From positions 1-57,487 of the forward strand of contig CAMXSH010000011.1 in assembly GCA_947246475.1 (NCBI GenBank): a stretch of 57,487 nucleotides of DNA, written 5' to 3'. Made by a program: the position numbers and the translations under genes. Positions 17,909-25,121 of the stretch are shown one piece after another (position 1 is the first letter of the stretch; each line of letters starts with the position of its first letter). The notes beneath the pieces were generated by a model, which saw only the letters and a program-made list of their open reading frames with translations, searched no databases and was not told where the DNA came from. This DNA is from an uncultured Roseburia sp. Its GTDB lineage: Bacteria; Bacillota; Clostridia; Lachnospirales; Lachnospiraceae.

Positions 17909-19379
17909 GAGATGGAAGAAAGCAGCGGCTGTATTGTGTCTGATGGGCTGCCTTGTATTGGAGGCAGGGCCGGAAGTTTCCTGGATTTATGCTGCAGGAC
18001 AGGAGAGAACAGACAGTTCCAGGGCGGATTCTCCAGAGGAAGACAGTAAACAGGGGATGTCCGATTCCGGAGGTATGTCGGGTTTTAGCATTGATAATCA
18101 AAATACTTACGAGGGAATGGAAAATTCCTATGCTGGAGGTTATGTCCCAAAGATAGAAAAAAACAAGGCAGTGATTGTACTGCCGCTGCAGGCAAAACGA
18201 AAACTGTTGGGCAATAAGATAACGGTCACCCTTCGCTTTGGGGAGTTGGAAAACCATCCCTTTGTGTATAAGAATTATGAAAAGACGGTTTCCTTTGGAT
18301 ACCATAAAACAGGAAAACAGGGACAAAAGACAGGTTGTTATCTTGTGGCCTTTCAGCTGGATCTAAAGAAGGAGCGCTGCAATGGAAGTTTTCCTGTCAT
18401 GTTGTCCGTCAGTGGACAGGATGAAGCTGGAAATGAGATCAGCCAGGAATTTACGGTGTATGTCACTATCACGGATGGAAAAAAGGCAGGAGAGACAGAG
18501 GACTCCCAGGAGGGCGGGGAAAATACTGTGGCAAAATTTGCGCCCAAAGTGATGATTGATTCTTATCAGTTTTCCAGGAAAAAGATTCTGTGCGGAGAGA
18601 AGTTTACTGCGAAAATCACCCTGCATAATACCAGCAGTTCCGAACCTGTGAAGAATATGATGGTCTCTGTCACTCCAGGGGAGAATGTAGAACTCCTTGG
18701 CAGGACGGGCAGCAGTTATGTCCAGGAGCTGGCAGCCGGTGGCTGCTGTGATCTGTCTTTCCGTTTCAGGGTAAATGCTTCGGCGCCCCGGGGACAGTAT
18801 AGTATTGGAGTGGCCATGGATTATGCGGACGCGAAGGGGGGGACCCATACAGCGGAGGGAGCGATGAAGGTATCCGCTGAACAATCGGTACAGATTCAGA
18901 TACCTCCGGTGAGCATGGTCAAAACGATACAGCTGGGGGAGACAGTGGAGCTGCAGCCCCAGGTGATGAATCTGGGGAAAGGAAAGCTGTACAATGTCCG
19001 CGCCACGCTGGAGGCGGATGGACTTACCCCTTCTGGAGCCGCATTTATCGGGGATGTCGAGGCGGGCACTTCCGTGTCGGGAAGCATGGAGGTCACGGCG
19101 GAGGGGCTGACTGGTACGAATCTGTATGGTACCACCCAGGGAAAGATCACATTTTATTATGCAGATGAGGCGGGAAATGAGATGACTCAGGAACAAACCT
19201 TTGAGACAGATATTTTATCTCCGCTGAGTGGTGAAAACGAGGCAGAATCAGAGGACGATACCAGGCAGTGGTGGGTGATCATGGCTGCGATCGTGGCATT
19301 ACTGATTCTGGCGGCAGTGATATTCTTTATGAGAAGATCAAAAGGAATACAGACCGGAGGCGGGGATGTGAATGAATAA
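17901..19379 (+). CDS. Secreted, membrane-anchored protein with CARDB-like Ig domains
   Basis: Extracellular protein of 492 residues. An N-terminal signal peptide (basic start, hydrophobic VLCLMGCLVLEAG), an acidic serine-rich linker, at least two beta-rich Ig-like domains (the second with ITLHNTSSSEPVKNMMVSV and LELGETVELQPQVMNLGKG-type wording of CARDB/COG1361 surface proteins), and a C-terminal single membrane helix (WWVIMAAIVALLILAAVIFF) followed by a basic stop-transfer stretch. It overlaps the ATPase gene upstream and the next gene downstream by eight bases each. It is probably a surface part of the transporter complex or its exported partner; function unknown. Confidence 0.85.
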   Translation: MSRRWKKAAAVLCLMGCLVLEAGPEVSWIYAAGQERTDSSRADSPEEDSKQGMSDSGGMSGFSIDNQNTYEGMENSYAGGYVPKIEKNKAVIVLPLQAKRKLLGNKITVTLRFGELENHPFVYKNYEKTVSFGYHKTGKQGQKTGCYLVAFQLDLKKERCNGSFPVMLSVSGQDEAGNEISQEFTVYVTITDGKKAGETEDSQEGGENTVAKFAPKVMIDSYQFSRKKILCGEKFTAKITLHNTSSSEPVKNMMVSVTPGENVELLGRTGSSYVQELAAGGCCDLSFRFRVNASAPRGQYSIGVAMDYADAKGGTHTAEGAMKVSAEQSVQIQIPPVSMVKTIQLGETVELQPQVMNLGKGKLYNVRATLEADGLTPSGAAFIGDVEAGTSVSGSMEVTAEGLTGTNLYGTTQGKITFYYADEAGNEMTQEQTFETDILSPLSGENEAESEDDTRQWWVIMAAIVALLILAAVIFFMRRSKGIQTGGGDVNE

Positions 19380-20256
19380 TAGGTTCCGAAGCTTTCTAAG
19401 GCTTAGAAAACAGAGCGATACGGTAAAAATGATCTGCTTATTCGTATTGGCAGCAACCGCCTTTTTTATCAGCGTGATATATCACGTGTGGGATATCTGC
19501 CGTTTTGTCAATACGCCGGCAGAATATGTGCTGACGGGAGAGGGGACGGTTTCCCAGAAACGGTTGGATGAGCTGATTCAGATGGGAGATGTGGCAGCAG
19601 TGAGCCGTCAGATGGAGGTTCCCGTCACGGTGATGTACCAGGGAATGAGCACCACGGTCAACTGCAGTCTGCTGTCCCAGGGCTATATAGAGAAACTGTT
19701 AGCTATAAAACTTGCCACTGGAACAAAACGAATTTATATGAATGAAACGGCATTTTCTGAGATGCTGCAGGGGTTCTCAGAAGAGAATGAGGATTTGACG
19801 GTTATGGAAAATCTCAAGCCGTCAGATGGCAGTACAGAGCTCGATATCCGCTATTCCATGGAAGAGACCATGGCAGATCCGGCAGGGGATGGTGTGGCTG
19901 TCTCCATGGAGGCAGCCACGGCGGAGAGATATAAGTCGGCGAGGCTGAACGTGGTGAAAGACGATGGGCAGGAGGAGAAGGCTCTGACCTGTACCGCAGA
20001 AACGGAGGGACGGCTGTTGAAAGAGGCCTGCAGCCTGAGGGTGTTATTTGACAGGCACGACCTAGATGGACTTCATGTGGAACAGTTAGGAAAACTGGGG
20101 TATACGATTGAAAATGAGGAGGCAGTGGTCGCGGAGGAAAACGAGATCGGGACGAAGCTGCTTCATATACAGTATGGACTACTCGCTTTTGGAATGTGCC
20201 TCATTGCTATCTTTGCCCTCAAACACGCGGCACAGAAAGGCTGGGACAGATCGTAG
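19372..20256 (+). CDS. Two-helix membrane protein with large extracellular domain
   Basis: Protein of 294 residues with one hydrophobic helix near the N-terminus (MICLFVLAATAFFISVIYHV, about residues 21-40) and one near the C-terminus (YGLLAFGMCLIAIFALKHA, about 265-283), leaving about 220 residues outside the cell between them. This topology, with both ends inside, resembles accessory subunits that bridge transporter parts, in the way an FtsX/MacB outer loop would. I do not recognise a family. Start overlaps the surface-protein stop; a strong terminator follows, so this is the last gene of the operon. Confidence 0.82.
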   Translation: MNNRFRSFLRLRKQSDTVKMICLFVLAATAFFISVIYHVWDICRFVNTPAEYVLTGEGTVSQKRLDELIQMGDVAAVSRQMEVPVTVMYQGMSTTVNCSLLSQGYIEKLLAIKLATGTKRIYMNETAFSEMLQGFSEENEDLTVMENLKPSDGSTELDIRYSMEETMADPAGDGVAVSMEAATAERYKSARLNVVKDDGQEEKALTCTAETEGRLLKEACSLRVLFDRHDLDGLHVEQLGKLGYTIENEEAVVAEENEIGTKLLHIQYGLLAFGMCLIAIFALKHAAQKGWDRS

Positions 20257-20268
20257 GCTGCCTTTGTA

Positions 20269-20432
20269 CTTAACGCAATACAATAATATGAATACTTTGT
20301 CAAGATAAAAGTGCAATTTTTTTTATAGAAGCGAATCATTGGACTGAATAACAATGAACGCTTCTTTTTTTGATGGAAGTTAATGCCTGTTTCCCGCCTG
20401 AAAGTGCTTAACACAATATTGTAATATGTATA
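20269..20432 (+). repeat. Pair of 26-base AT-rich repeats flanking a terminator
   Basis: Two similar sequences at 20269-20294 and 20407-20432, both reading CTTAAC-CAATA-TAATATG-ATA with five differences. The second contains the palindrome ACAATATTGT and lies 53 bases before the CHAP gene, so it may be a promoter/operator; the first sits just before the operon terminator. Confidence 0.4.
20327..20371 (+). terminator. Strong terminator of the eight-gene operon
   Basis: Two-level stem: outer AGAAGCG/CGCTTCT and inner TCATTG/CAATGA, followed by TTTTTTT. It lies 70 bases after the stop at 20256 and clearly ends the operon. Confidence 0.92.
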
Positions 20433-20484
20433 TAAAGCCGGGTAAAAGTTTGTGGCGAGCAATGCAAGAGAGGAGAGAAACAAC

Positions 20485-21003
20485 ATGAATAAGGAGAAAA
20501 ATTATGGAAAAAAAGAAAAAATAACGCCCGACATGATTATTGCACAGGCGAAGAAGTTTGAAGGAGTAAAAGAGTCCCCGGCAAACAGCAATAATGTAAT
20601 CTTCAATACCCATTATTATGGGAAAGAGGTAAAAGGGGCGGCGTACCCGTGGTGCTGCGCCTTTGTATGGGACGTGTTCCGAATGTGCGGAGCTTCCAAA
20701 TTGTTTTATGACGGCCAAAGAACAGCGCTTTGTGCTGCTGTGGAGAGCTGGGGAAAAAACAAACATCTGGCGATCCGCAATAAGAGCAAAGGAAAGAAAG
20801 GCGATCTTGTGCTATTTGACTTTACACATAGTGGAAGGTCCTGCCACATAGGGATTATTATAAAGAATAATAATGATGGAACCTATACAACGATCGAGGG
20901 AAATACTGATATGGGGAATAACAGCAATGGAGGAATGGTGATGAAACGGACTCGGAGCGTAAGCCTGATCCGGTGCATCATACGTCCTAAATATGATACA
21001 TAA
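20485..21003 (+). CDS. CHAP-domain cysteine peptidase/amidase-like protein
   Basis: Protein of 172 residues, almost entirely one CHAP/NlpC-P60-like domain. The catalytic cysteine is in YPWCCAFVW (C57 or C58), the histidine in SCHIGIII, and the fold ends in TIEGNTD. Such enzymes cut peptidoglycan peptides. There is no signal peptide and no cell-wall-binding domain, so export would need a holin, lysis, or another route; the layout resembles small phage-type endolysin catalytic domains. Start ATG 20485 has GGAGAG upstream; an earlier GTG at 20452 lacks one. It stands alone between two terminators, next to a tyrosine recombinase. Confidence 0.85.
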   Translation: MNKEKNYGKKEKITPDMIIAQAKKFEGVKESPANSNNVIFNTHYYGKEVKGAAYPWCCAFVWDVFRMCGASKLFYDGQRTALCAAVESWGKNKHLAIRNKSKGKKGDLVLFDFTHSGRSCHIGIIIKNNNDGTYTTIEGNTDMGNNSNGGMVMKRTRSVSLIRCIIRPKYDT

Positions 21004-21021
21004 AGGGGGTTCGTAAGGAAG

Positions 21022-21065
21022 AAAGGCTGGTGCTGAGTGGAAACAAAGATGTACCAGCTTTTTTC
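21022..21065 (+). terminator. Terminator after the CHAP gene
   Basis: Ten-base stem AAAGGCTGGT/ACCAGCTTTT (one G-T pair) around a 21-base loop, ending in a run of T. It starts about 20 bases after the CHAP gene. Confidence 0.85.
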
Positions 21066-21166
21066 CTGCTTTTGGCAAAAAAGACATGCACCTTAGATAT
21101 ACGGGGAAAATGCAGGTTTTTGTTTGTGTTATTATACATATTAGTTATAGAAATGGGGCGTGTACA

Positions 21167-21982
21167 ATGAAAGACAAAATGATAGAAGCGTACAAAGATT
21201 TTTTGGTTGAAGAGGATAAAGCAAAAAGCACAATATCTACTTACATACGACAGGCGCGGCGTTTTGTGGCAGCCTGTGGAAGATACCCTGCCAGCAAAAG
21301 CGTGGTGGATCACTATGTAGAGATGTTAAAAAGACAGTATAAACCAGCAACGGTCAATTTGTATGCGATCGCCATTAACAGCTATCTGAAATGGAGCGGA
21401 AATGAAGGTATGAAAATACATACGAAGAAGCTCAAGAAAATGTTTGTGCTGGACAATGTCATTTCCGATGAAGATTACAGGATGATGCTGGACTATGCCA
21501 GGGAGACGGGGCGCGAAAAATATTACTATATTATGAAGGTGCTTGCCAGCACGGGGATCCGGGTGGGAGAGCTGAGGTATATAACAGTGGAAAATGTAAA
21601 GCGCGGGCGGGGCGTCGTTTACAACAAGGGAAAATGCCGGGAAATTTTTATTTCTCCTGGACTTCAGGCCGTTTTAATGGAGTACTGCAGACAGGGAGAT
21701 ATCTGTCAGGGGGCTATCTTCACCGGGACGAAAGGCAGTGTGCTGTCCCGCAGCGCCGTGTGGCAGATGCTTATGAAGATCGCTGACAGAGCGGGAGTGG
21801 ACAAGGCAAAGGCACACCCTCATTCTTTTCGCCATTTTTTTGCAAAGACATACATCAGTAAGTGCGGAGATATCACAGCGCTGGCAAATATACTGGGGCA
21901 CAATTCCCTGGAGACGACGCGGATCTACACCATGCGCACAGGGGAGGAGATCAGAGAGCAGATGGATGCGCTGGGGCTGTGA
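21167..21982 (+). CDS. Tyrosine recombinase, XerC/XerD-like
   Basis: Site-specific recombinase of 271 residues. An N-terminal SAM-like core-binding domain (KAKSTISTYIRQARRF) and a C-terminal catalytic domain with the expected residues: first arginine in STGIRVGELRYI, lysine in YNKGKCREI, HSFRHFFA (His and Arg), LGHNSLETTRIY (His and the nucleophile tyrosine). The catalytic set is complete, so it is probably active. ATG 21167 is taken as the start because the domain begins there and the longer reading has no good ribosome site. It is short for a phage integrase and has no excisionase next to it; no attachment repeats were found. It could be a Xer-like or integron/phase-variation-type recombinase. 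Confidence 0.9.
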   Translation: MKDKMIEAYKDFLVEEDKAKSTISTYIRQARRFVAACGRYPASKSVVDHYVEMLKRQYKPATVNLYAIAINSYLKWSGNEGMKIHTKKLKKMFVLDNVISDEDYRMMLDYARETGREKYYYIMKVLASTGIRVGELRYITVENVKRGRGVVYNKGKCREIFISPGLQAVLMEYCRQGDICQGAIFTGTKGSVLSRSAVWQMLMKIADRAGVDKAKAHPHSFRHFFAKTYISKCGDITALANILGHNSLETTRIYTMRTGEEIREQMDALGL

Positions 21983-22104
21983 TGGGGGGAGAGGGGGGCA
22001 GAGCTAAATTATGAATTTGTTATTTTTCTATTGTAAGGAGAAAAATAAGTGTATATAATATAGTCAGGAAGAATCCGAAAAGCAAGGACTGCAGCTGAAA
22101 AGCT

Positions 22105-22191
22105 TTGTTTGAAGAATATGAATCGGATATTGACGCACTTGATAATCGCAGAAATTCTATTTCACATGGAAATTTCCGTTCAGGTATTTCA
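22105..22191 (+). pseudogene. Possible remnant of a HEPN-domain gene
   Basis: In one frame this stretch reads a short acidic helix followed by DNRRNSISHGNF, which fits the RNxxxH core of HEPN/RiboL-PSP ribonuclease domains. There is no start codon or ribosome site and the frame is closed upstream by a TGA about nine bases before. At most it is a decayed piece of a HEPN toxin or defence gene. Confidence 0.25.
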
Positions 22192-22208
22192 CAACCCCCC
22201 CCCCAAAC

Positions 22209-22234
22209 CTTACAAATCTGTAAGCCTCTGTAAG
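22209..22234 (+). promoter_or_regulatory. BceR-type operator upstream of the BceAB-like genes
   Basis: Perfect inverted repeat CTTACA-AATC-TGTAAG, which fits the known BceR-like consensus TNACA-N4-TGTAA. A further TGTAAG half-site follows exactly 10 bases later. It lies 65 bases before the ATPase start, in the position expected for activator binding. Confidence 0.75.
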
Positions 22235-22298
22235 AAAATTCGATGGAAAAATCCCCTCTTTTGCGTTATGCTCTGACTATAGAAAGGAGCGATGCACA

Positions 22299-23063
22299 AT
22301 GAGCACAATATTAAAACTTGAAAATGTAGAAAAATATTATGGAAATACTTCCAATCTCACCAAGGCGGTAGATCAGATATCTTTTGAGGTGGAGAAGGGA
22401 GAATTTGTAGGCATCATGGGAGCCAGCGGTTCAGGAAAGACCACTCTGCTGAACTGTATCTCCACGATTGATAAAGTGACCAGTGGCAGGATTTATGTGG
22501 AAGGAAAGGACATCACCAGGATAAAAGGAAATGCCCTGAACCGGTTTCGGCGGGAAAAGCTTGGTTTTATCTTTCAGGAATTCAATCTTCTGGATACGCT
22601 GACAGCATATGAAAATATTGCGCTGCCATTGTCCATTCAGAACATGGCACCCTTGAAAATAGACGCAAAGATTGATGAGATTTCGGGGATCCTTGGCATC
22701 AGTGATGTGATGAAAAAGTATCCTTATCAGATGAGTGGAGGACAGAAGCAGAGGGTTGCGGCGGCGCGGGCGCTGATCACGGATCCGGCGATGGTGCTGG
22801 CAGATGAGCCCACGGGGGCGCTGGATTCCAGATCAGCCAGGAGCCTTCTGGAGAGTATGGAGGGGATGAACCAGAATTATAGTGCCACTATACTTATGGT
22901 GACGCATGATGCATTTGCGGCGAGCTTTGCCACACGAGTCATCTTTTTAAAGGATGGGCAGATCTTTAATGAGGTGAGAAAGGGATCGGATACAAGAAAA
23001 GAATTTTTTGATAAGATAATGGATGTTGTTACGCTGATGGGTGGTGATCTCAATGATTTTTAA
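22299..23063 (+). CDS. BceA-like ABC transporter ATP-binding protein
   Basis: ATPase of 254 residues for a peptide-antibiotic sensing/resistance transporter. Walker A GASGSGKTTLLN (residues about 40-51), Q-loop FIFQEFNLLD, signature MSGGQKQRVAAARAL, Walker B AMVLADEPTGALD and the switch histidine in MVTHDAF are complete. The MacB/BceA branch wording (NLLDTLTAYENIALPL) and the large permease that overlaps its 3' end identify the BceAB type. AAGGAG lies before the ATG. No two-component system adjoins, although a BceR-type box lies upstream. Confidence 0.93.
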   Translation: MSTILKLENVEKYYGNTSNLTKAVDQISFEVEKGEFVGIMGASGSGKTTLLNCISTIDKVTSGRIYVEGKDITRIKGNALNRFRREKLGFIFQEFNLLDTLTAYENIALPLSIQNMAPLKIDAKIDEISGILGISDVMKKYPYQMSGGQKQRVAAARALITDPAMVLADEPTGALDSRSARSLLESMEGMNQNYSATILMVTHDAFAASFATRVIFLKDGQIFNEVRKGSDTRKEFFDKIMDVVTLMGGDLNDF

Positions 23064-25047
23064 ACTGGCTTTCCGGAATATGAAAAAAAGCATGTCGGAT
23101 TATGCGGTATATTTTGTGACGCTTATTATTGGCATTTCTGTGTTTTACGTATTTAATGCTATATCAGACCAGACAGTAGTGACGAAAATATTTACAAATG
23201 ACTATGATATCCTAAATCTGATGAAAAGCACTCTTTCGGTGGCAAGTGTGATCGTGTCGGTGGTACTGGCATTTCTCATCGTGTATGCCAGCAGCTTTCT
23301 TATGAAGAGAAGAAAGAAAGAGTTTGGGATCTATATGCTCCTGGGCATGGGAAAGAAAAAAATTGCTGGAGTCCTTATGGCGGAGACAGTGATCATCGGA
23401 ATACTTTCCCTGTTGGCAGGTATGGGAGTGGGCATTATATTGTCCCAGGGAATGAGTCTGCTGGTGGCGAAACTCTTTGAGGCGGATATGTCCCAGTTTA
23501 CCTTTGATGTGTCTGCGGAAGCTGTTGGGAAGACCGTGATCTATTTCCTGATCATGTATGCCCTGGTACTTTTGCTGGATATATTTGTAGTAGGCAAATC
23601 GCGGCTGATCAATCTTTTAAATGCGGAGAAGAAGACGGAGAAAAATATTGCGAAGAACCCGTGGATCTGTCTGGTGGTATTTGTAGCGGCGGCAGTGGTG
23701 CTCGGTCATGCTTACTGGATGGTGACGGCAAATGCTGAGCAGCTGACGGAGCAAAGTCAGATATTATTTCAGATCATAAAAGGGATCATAGCGACCTTTT
23801 TGATTTTCTGGTCGCTGTCTGGTCTATTGATATTTTTGTCAAAGATCAGAAAGAAAAGCTATCTGAGGGGGATCAATACCTTTACCACAAAGGAGATCAG
23901 CAGCCGTGTAAATACAAACGTTTTTGCCGGAAGCATCATCTGTCTCCTGCTGTTTATAACTATTTGCATATTTTCCACAAGTTTTTCTATCAACAAATCC
24001 ATGAATGATAATCTTAGAACACTGGTGCCGGTGGATGTAAATCTAATGTACTGTTATGATCAAGGTCTTCCGTTTGACAGTGAGAAGGAGTTTATGGCTG
24101 AAAAACTGCAGGCAGAGGGAGTAGATATAGATTTGTTTAAAAATTCGGTGGAATTTACGGGTTATGAGTACTATAACTGGGATGAAAAAGAGGAGGTGAA
24201 CTACAGTGATAGTAGAAATGTTTTTGCAAATACAGGTAAAATAATAAAATTAAGCGATTATAATAAAGTTGCAGAAATCTATGGACTGAAGAAGCAGACA
24301 TTGGCGGAGGATGAGTATCTTGTGATTTCAAATTATGATTCTACGGCGAATTCCTATAATGAACATTTTCTGAAGAAAGGCCATGTGATCCGGCTGGGAG
24401 GAAAGGAATACCATCCCAGATATAAAGAGTGCCAGGATGGTTTCCTGGATATGTCATCCAATCCTTCCGAGATAGGTTTTACCGTTATGCCTGATGATAT
24501 CCCGGCGGATGAAAATCTCCATCCGGACCGTAGTTACTACATTGCAAATTATGATACAAATAAAAAAAGTGTGGAGGAGATGGATCGCCTTCTAAACAAT
24601 GAAAAGATGATAGAAAAGGGTATATATTCCTCTACCAGAACAGAGATATATCAGAGAAGTATTGGACTTACTGCACTGATCGTTTTCCTGGGTCTGTATC
24701 TAGGCATTATCTTTGTTCTTGCCAGTTTTGCCCTGCTTTCGCTCAAGGAGCTGTCCCAGGCGGCGGACAGCCGGGAAAAATATCGGATCCTGCGAAGGAT
24801 CGGAGTGGATGAGAGGATGATTCACCGCTCGTTATTCCGGCAGAACCTGATCTTTTTCAGCACACCTCTTTTCCTTGCCGTCATACATTCCATTTTCGGT
24901 ATTCAGGTATGTATATATATCATGGAGGTATTTGGTAAAACGGGACTGCTTTTTTCCATTGTAGCTACTTCGGTGGTACTTCTCGCAATATATACTATAT
25001 ATTTTACAGTCACCTATCGTTGCAGCCGGAAAATTATAAATGAATAA
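23053..25047 (+). CDS. BceB-like ABC transporter permease
   Basis: Membrane protein of 664 residues with about ten helices and one large extracellular domain (roughly residues 310-520) between helices 7 and 8, the BceB plan, which lets the transporter strip antimicrobial peptides from lipid II-type targets and signal to a BceS kinase. Starts IFKLAFRNMKKSMSDYAVYFVTLIIG, typical of the family, and contains FtsX-type segments (SSFLMKRRKKEFGIYMLLGM). ATG 23053 is preferred; it overlaps the ATPase stop by 11 bases. An upstream GTG pair at 23041 is in frame but less convincing. The end is 74 bases before the next gene. Confidence 0.93.
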   Translation: MIFKLAFRNMKKSMSDYAVYFVTLIIGISVFYVFNAISDQTVVTKIFTNDYDILNLMKSTLSVASVIVSVVLAFLIVYASSFLMKRRKKEFGIYMLLGMGKKKIAGVLMAETVIIGILSLLAGMGVGIILSQGMSLLVAKLFEADMSQFTFDVSAEAVGKTVIYFLIMYALVLLLDIFVVGKSRLINLLNAEKKTEKNIAKNPWICLVVFVAAAVVLGHAYWMVTANAEQLTEQSQILFQIIKGIIATFLIFWSLSGLLIFLSKIRKKSYLRGINTFTTKEISSRVNTNVFAGSIICLLLFITICIFSTSFSINKSMNDNLRTLVPVDVNLMYCYDQGLPFDSEKEFMAEKLQAEGVDIDLFKNSVEFTGYEYYNWDEKEEVNYSDSRNVFANTGKIIKLSDYNKVAEIYGLKKQTLAEDEYLVISNYDSTANSYNEHFLKKGHVIRLGGKEYHPRYKECQDGFLDMSSNPSEIGFTVMPDDIPADENLHPDRSYYIANYDTNKKSVEEMDRLLNNEKMIEKGIYSSTRTEIYQRSIGLTALIVFLGLYLGIIFVLASFALLSLKELSQAADSREKYRILRRIGVDERMIHRSLFRQNLIFFSTPLFLAVIHSIFGIQVCIYIMEVFGKTGLLFSIVATSVVLLAIYTIYFTVTYRCSRKIINE

Positions 25048-25051
25048 AATG

Positions 25052-25110
25052 CAAACAAATGTTTGATATTTCCGAACATATGTGTTATAATAATGCAAAA
25101 CGGATGTTCG
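25052..25110 (+). promoter_or_regulatory. Sigma-A promoter overlaid by three LexA-like (SOS) boxes
   Basis: A promoter TTGATA (25063-25068), 17 bases, TATAAT (25086-25091, with an extended TGT). Three 14-base sequences fit the Firmicute LexA box CGAAC-RNRY-GTTCG: CAAACAAATGTTTG (25052-25065) overlapping the -35, CGAACATATGTGTT (25073-25086) in the spacer, and AAAACGGATGTTCG (25097-25110) just after the -10 and abutting the ribosome site. The first two match with one or two changes, the third with two. Confidence 0.75.
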
Positions 25111-25121
25111 GAGGTGGAACA

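Noticed and set aside
20485-21982. Prophage call for the CHAP and recombinase genes
   Set aside because: No structural, lysis, replication or repressor genes and no attachment repeats; two genes are not enough for a prophage.
22192-22205. Run of about ten C residues as a phase-variable tract
   Set aside because: It is not inside a gene and is over 90 bases before the BceA-like start, so slippage would not change a reading frame; an effect on the promoter cannot be judged.
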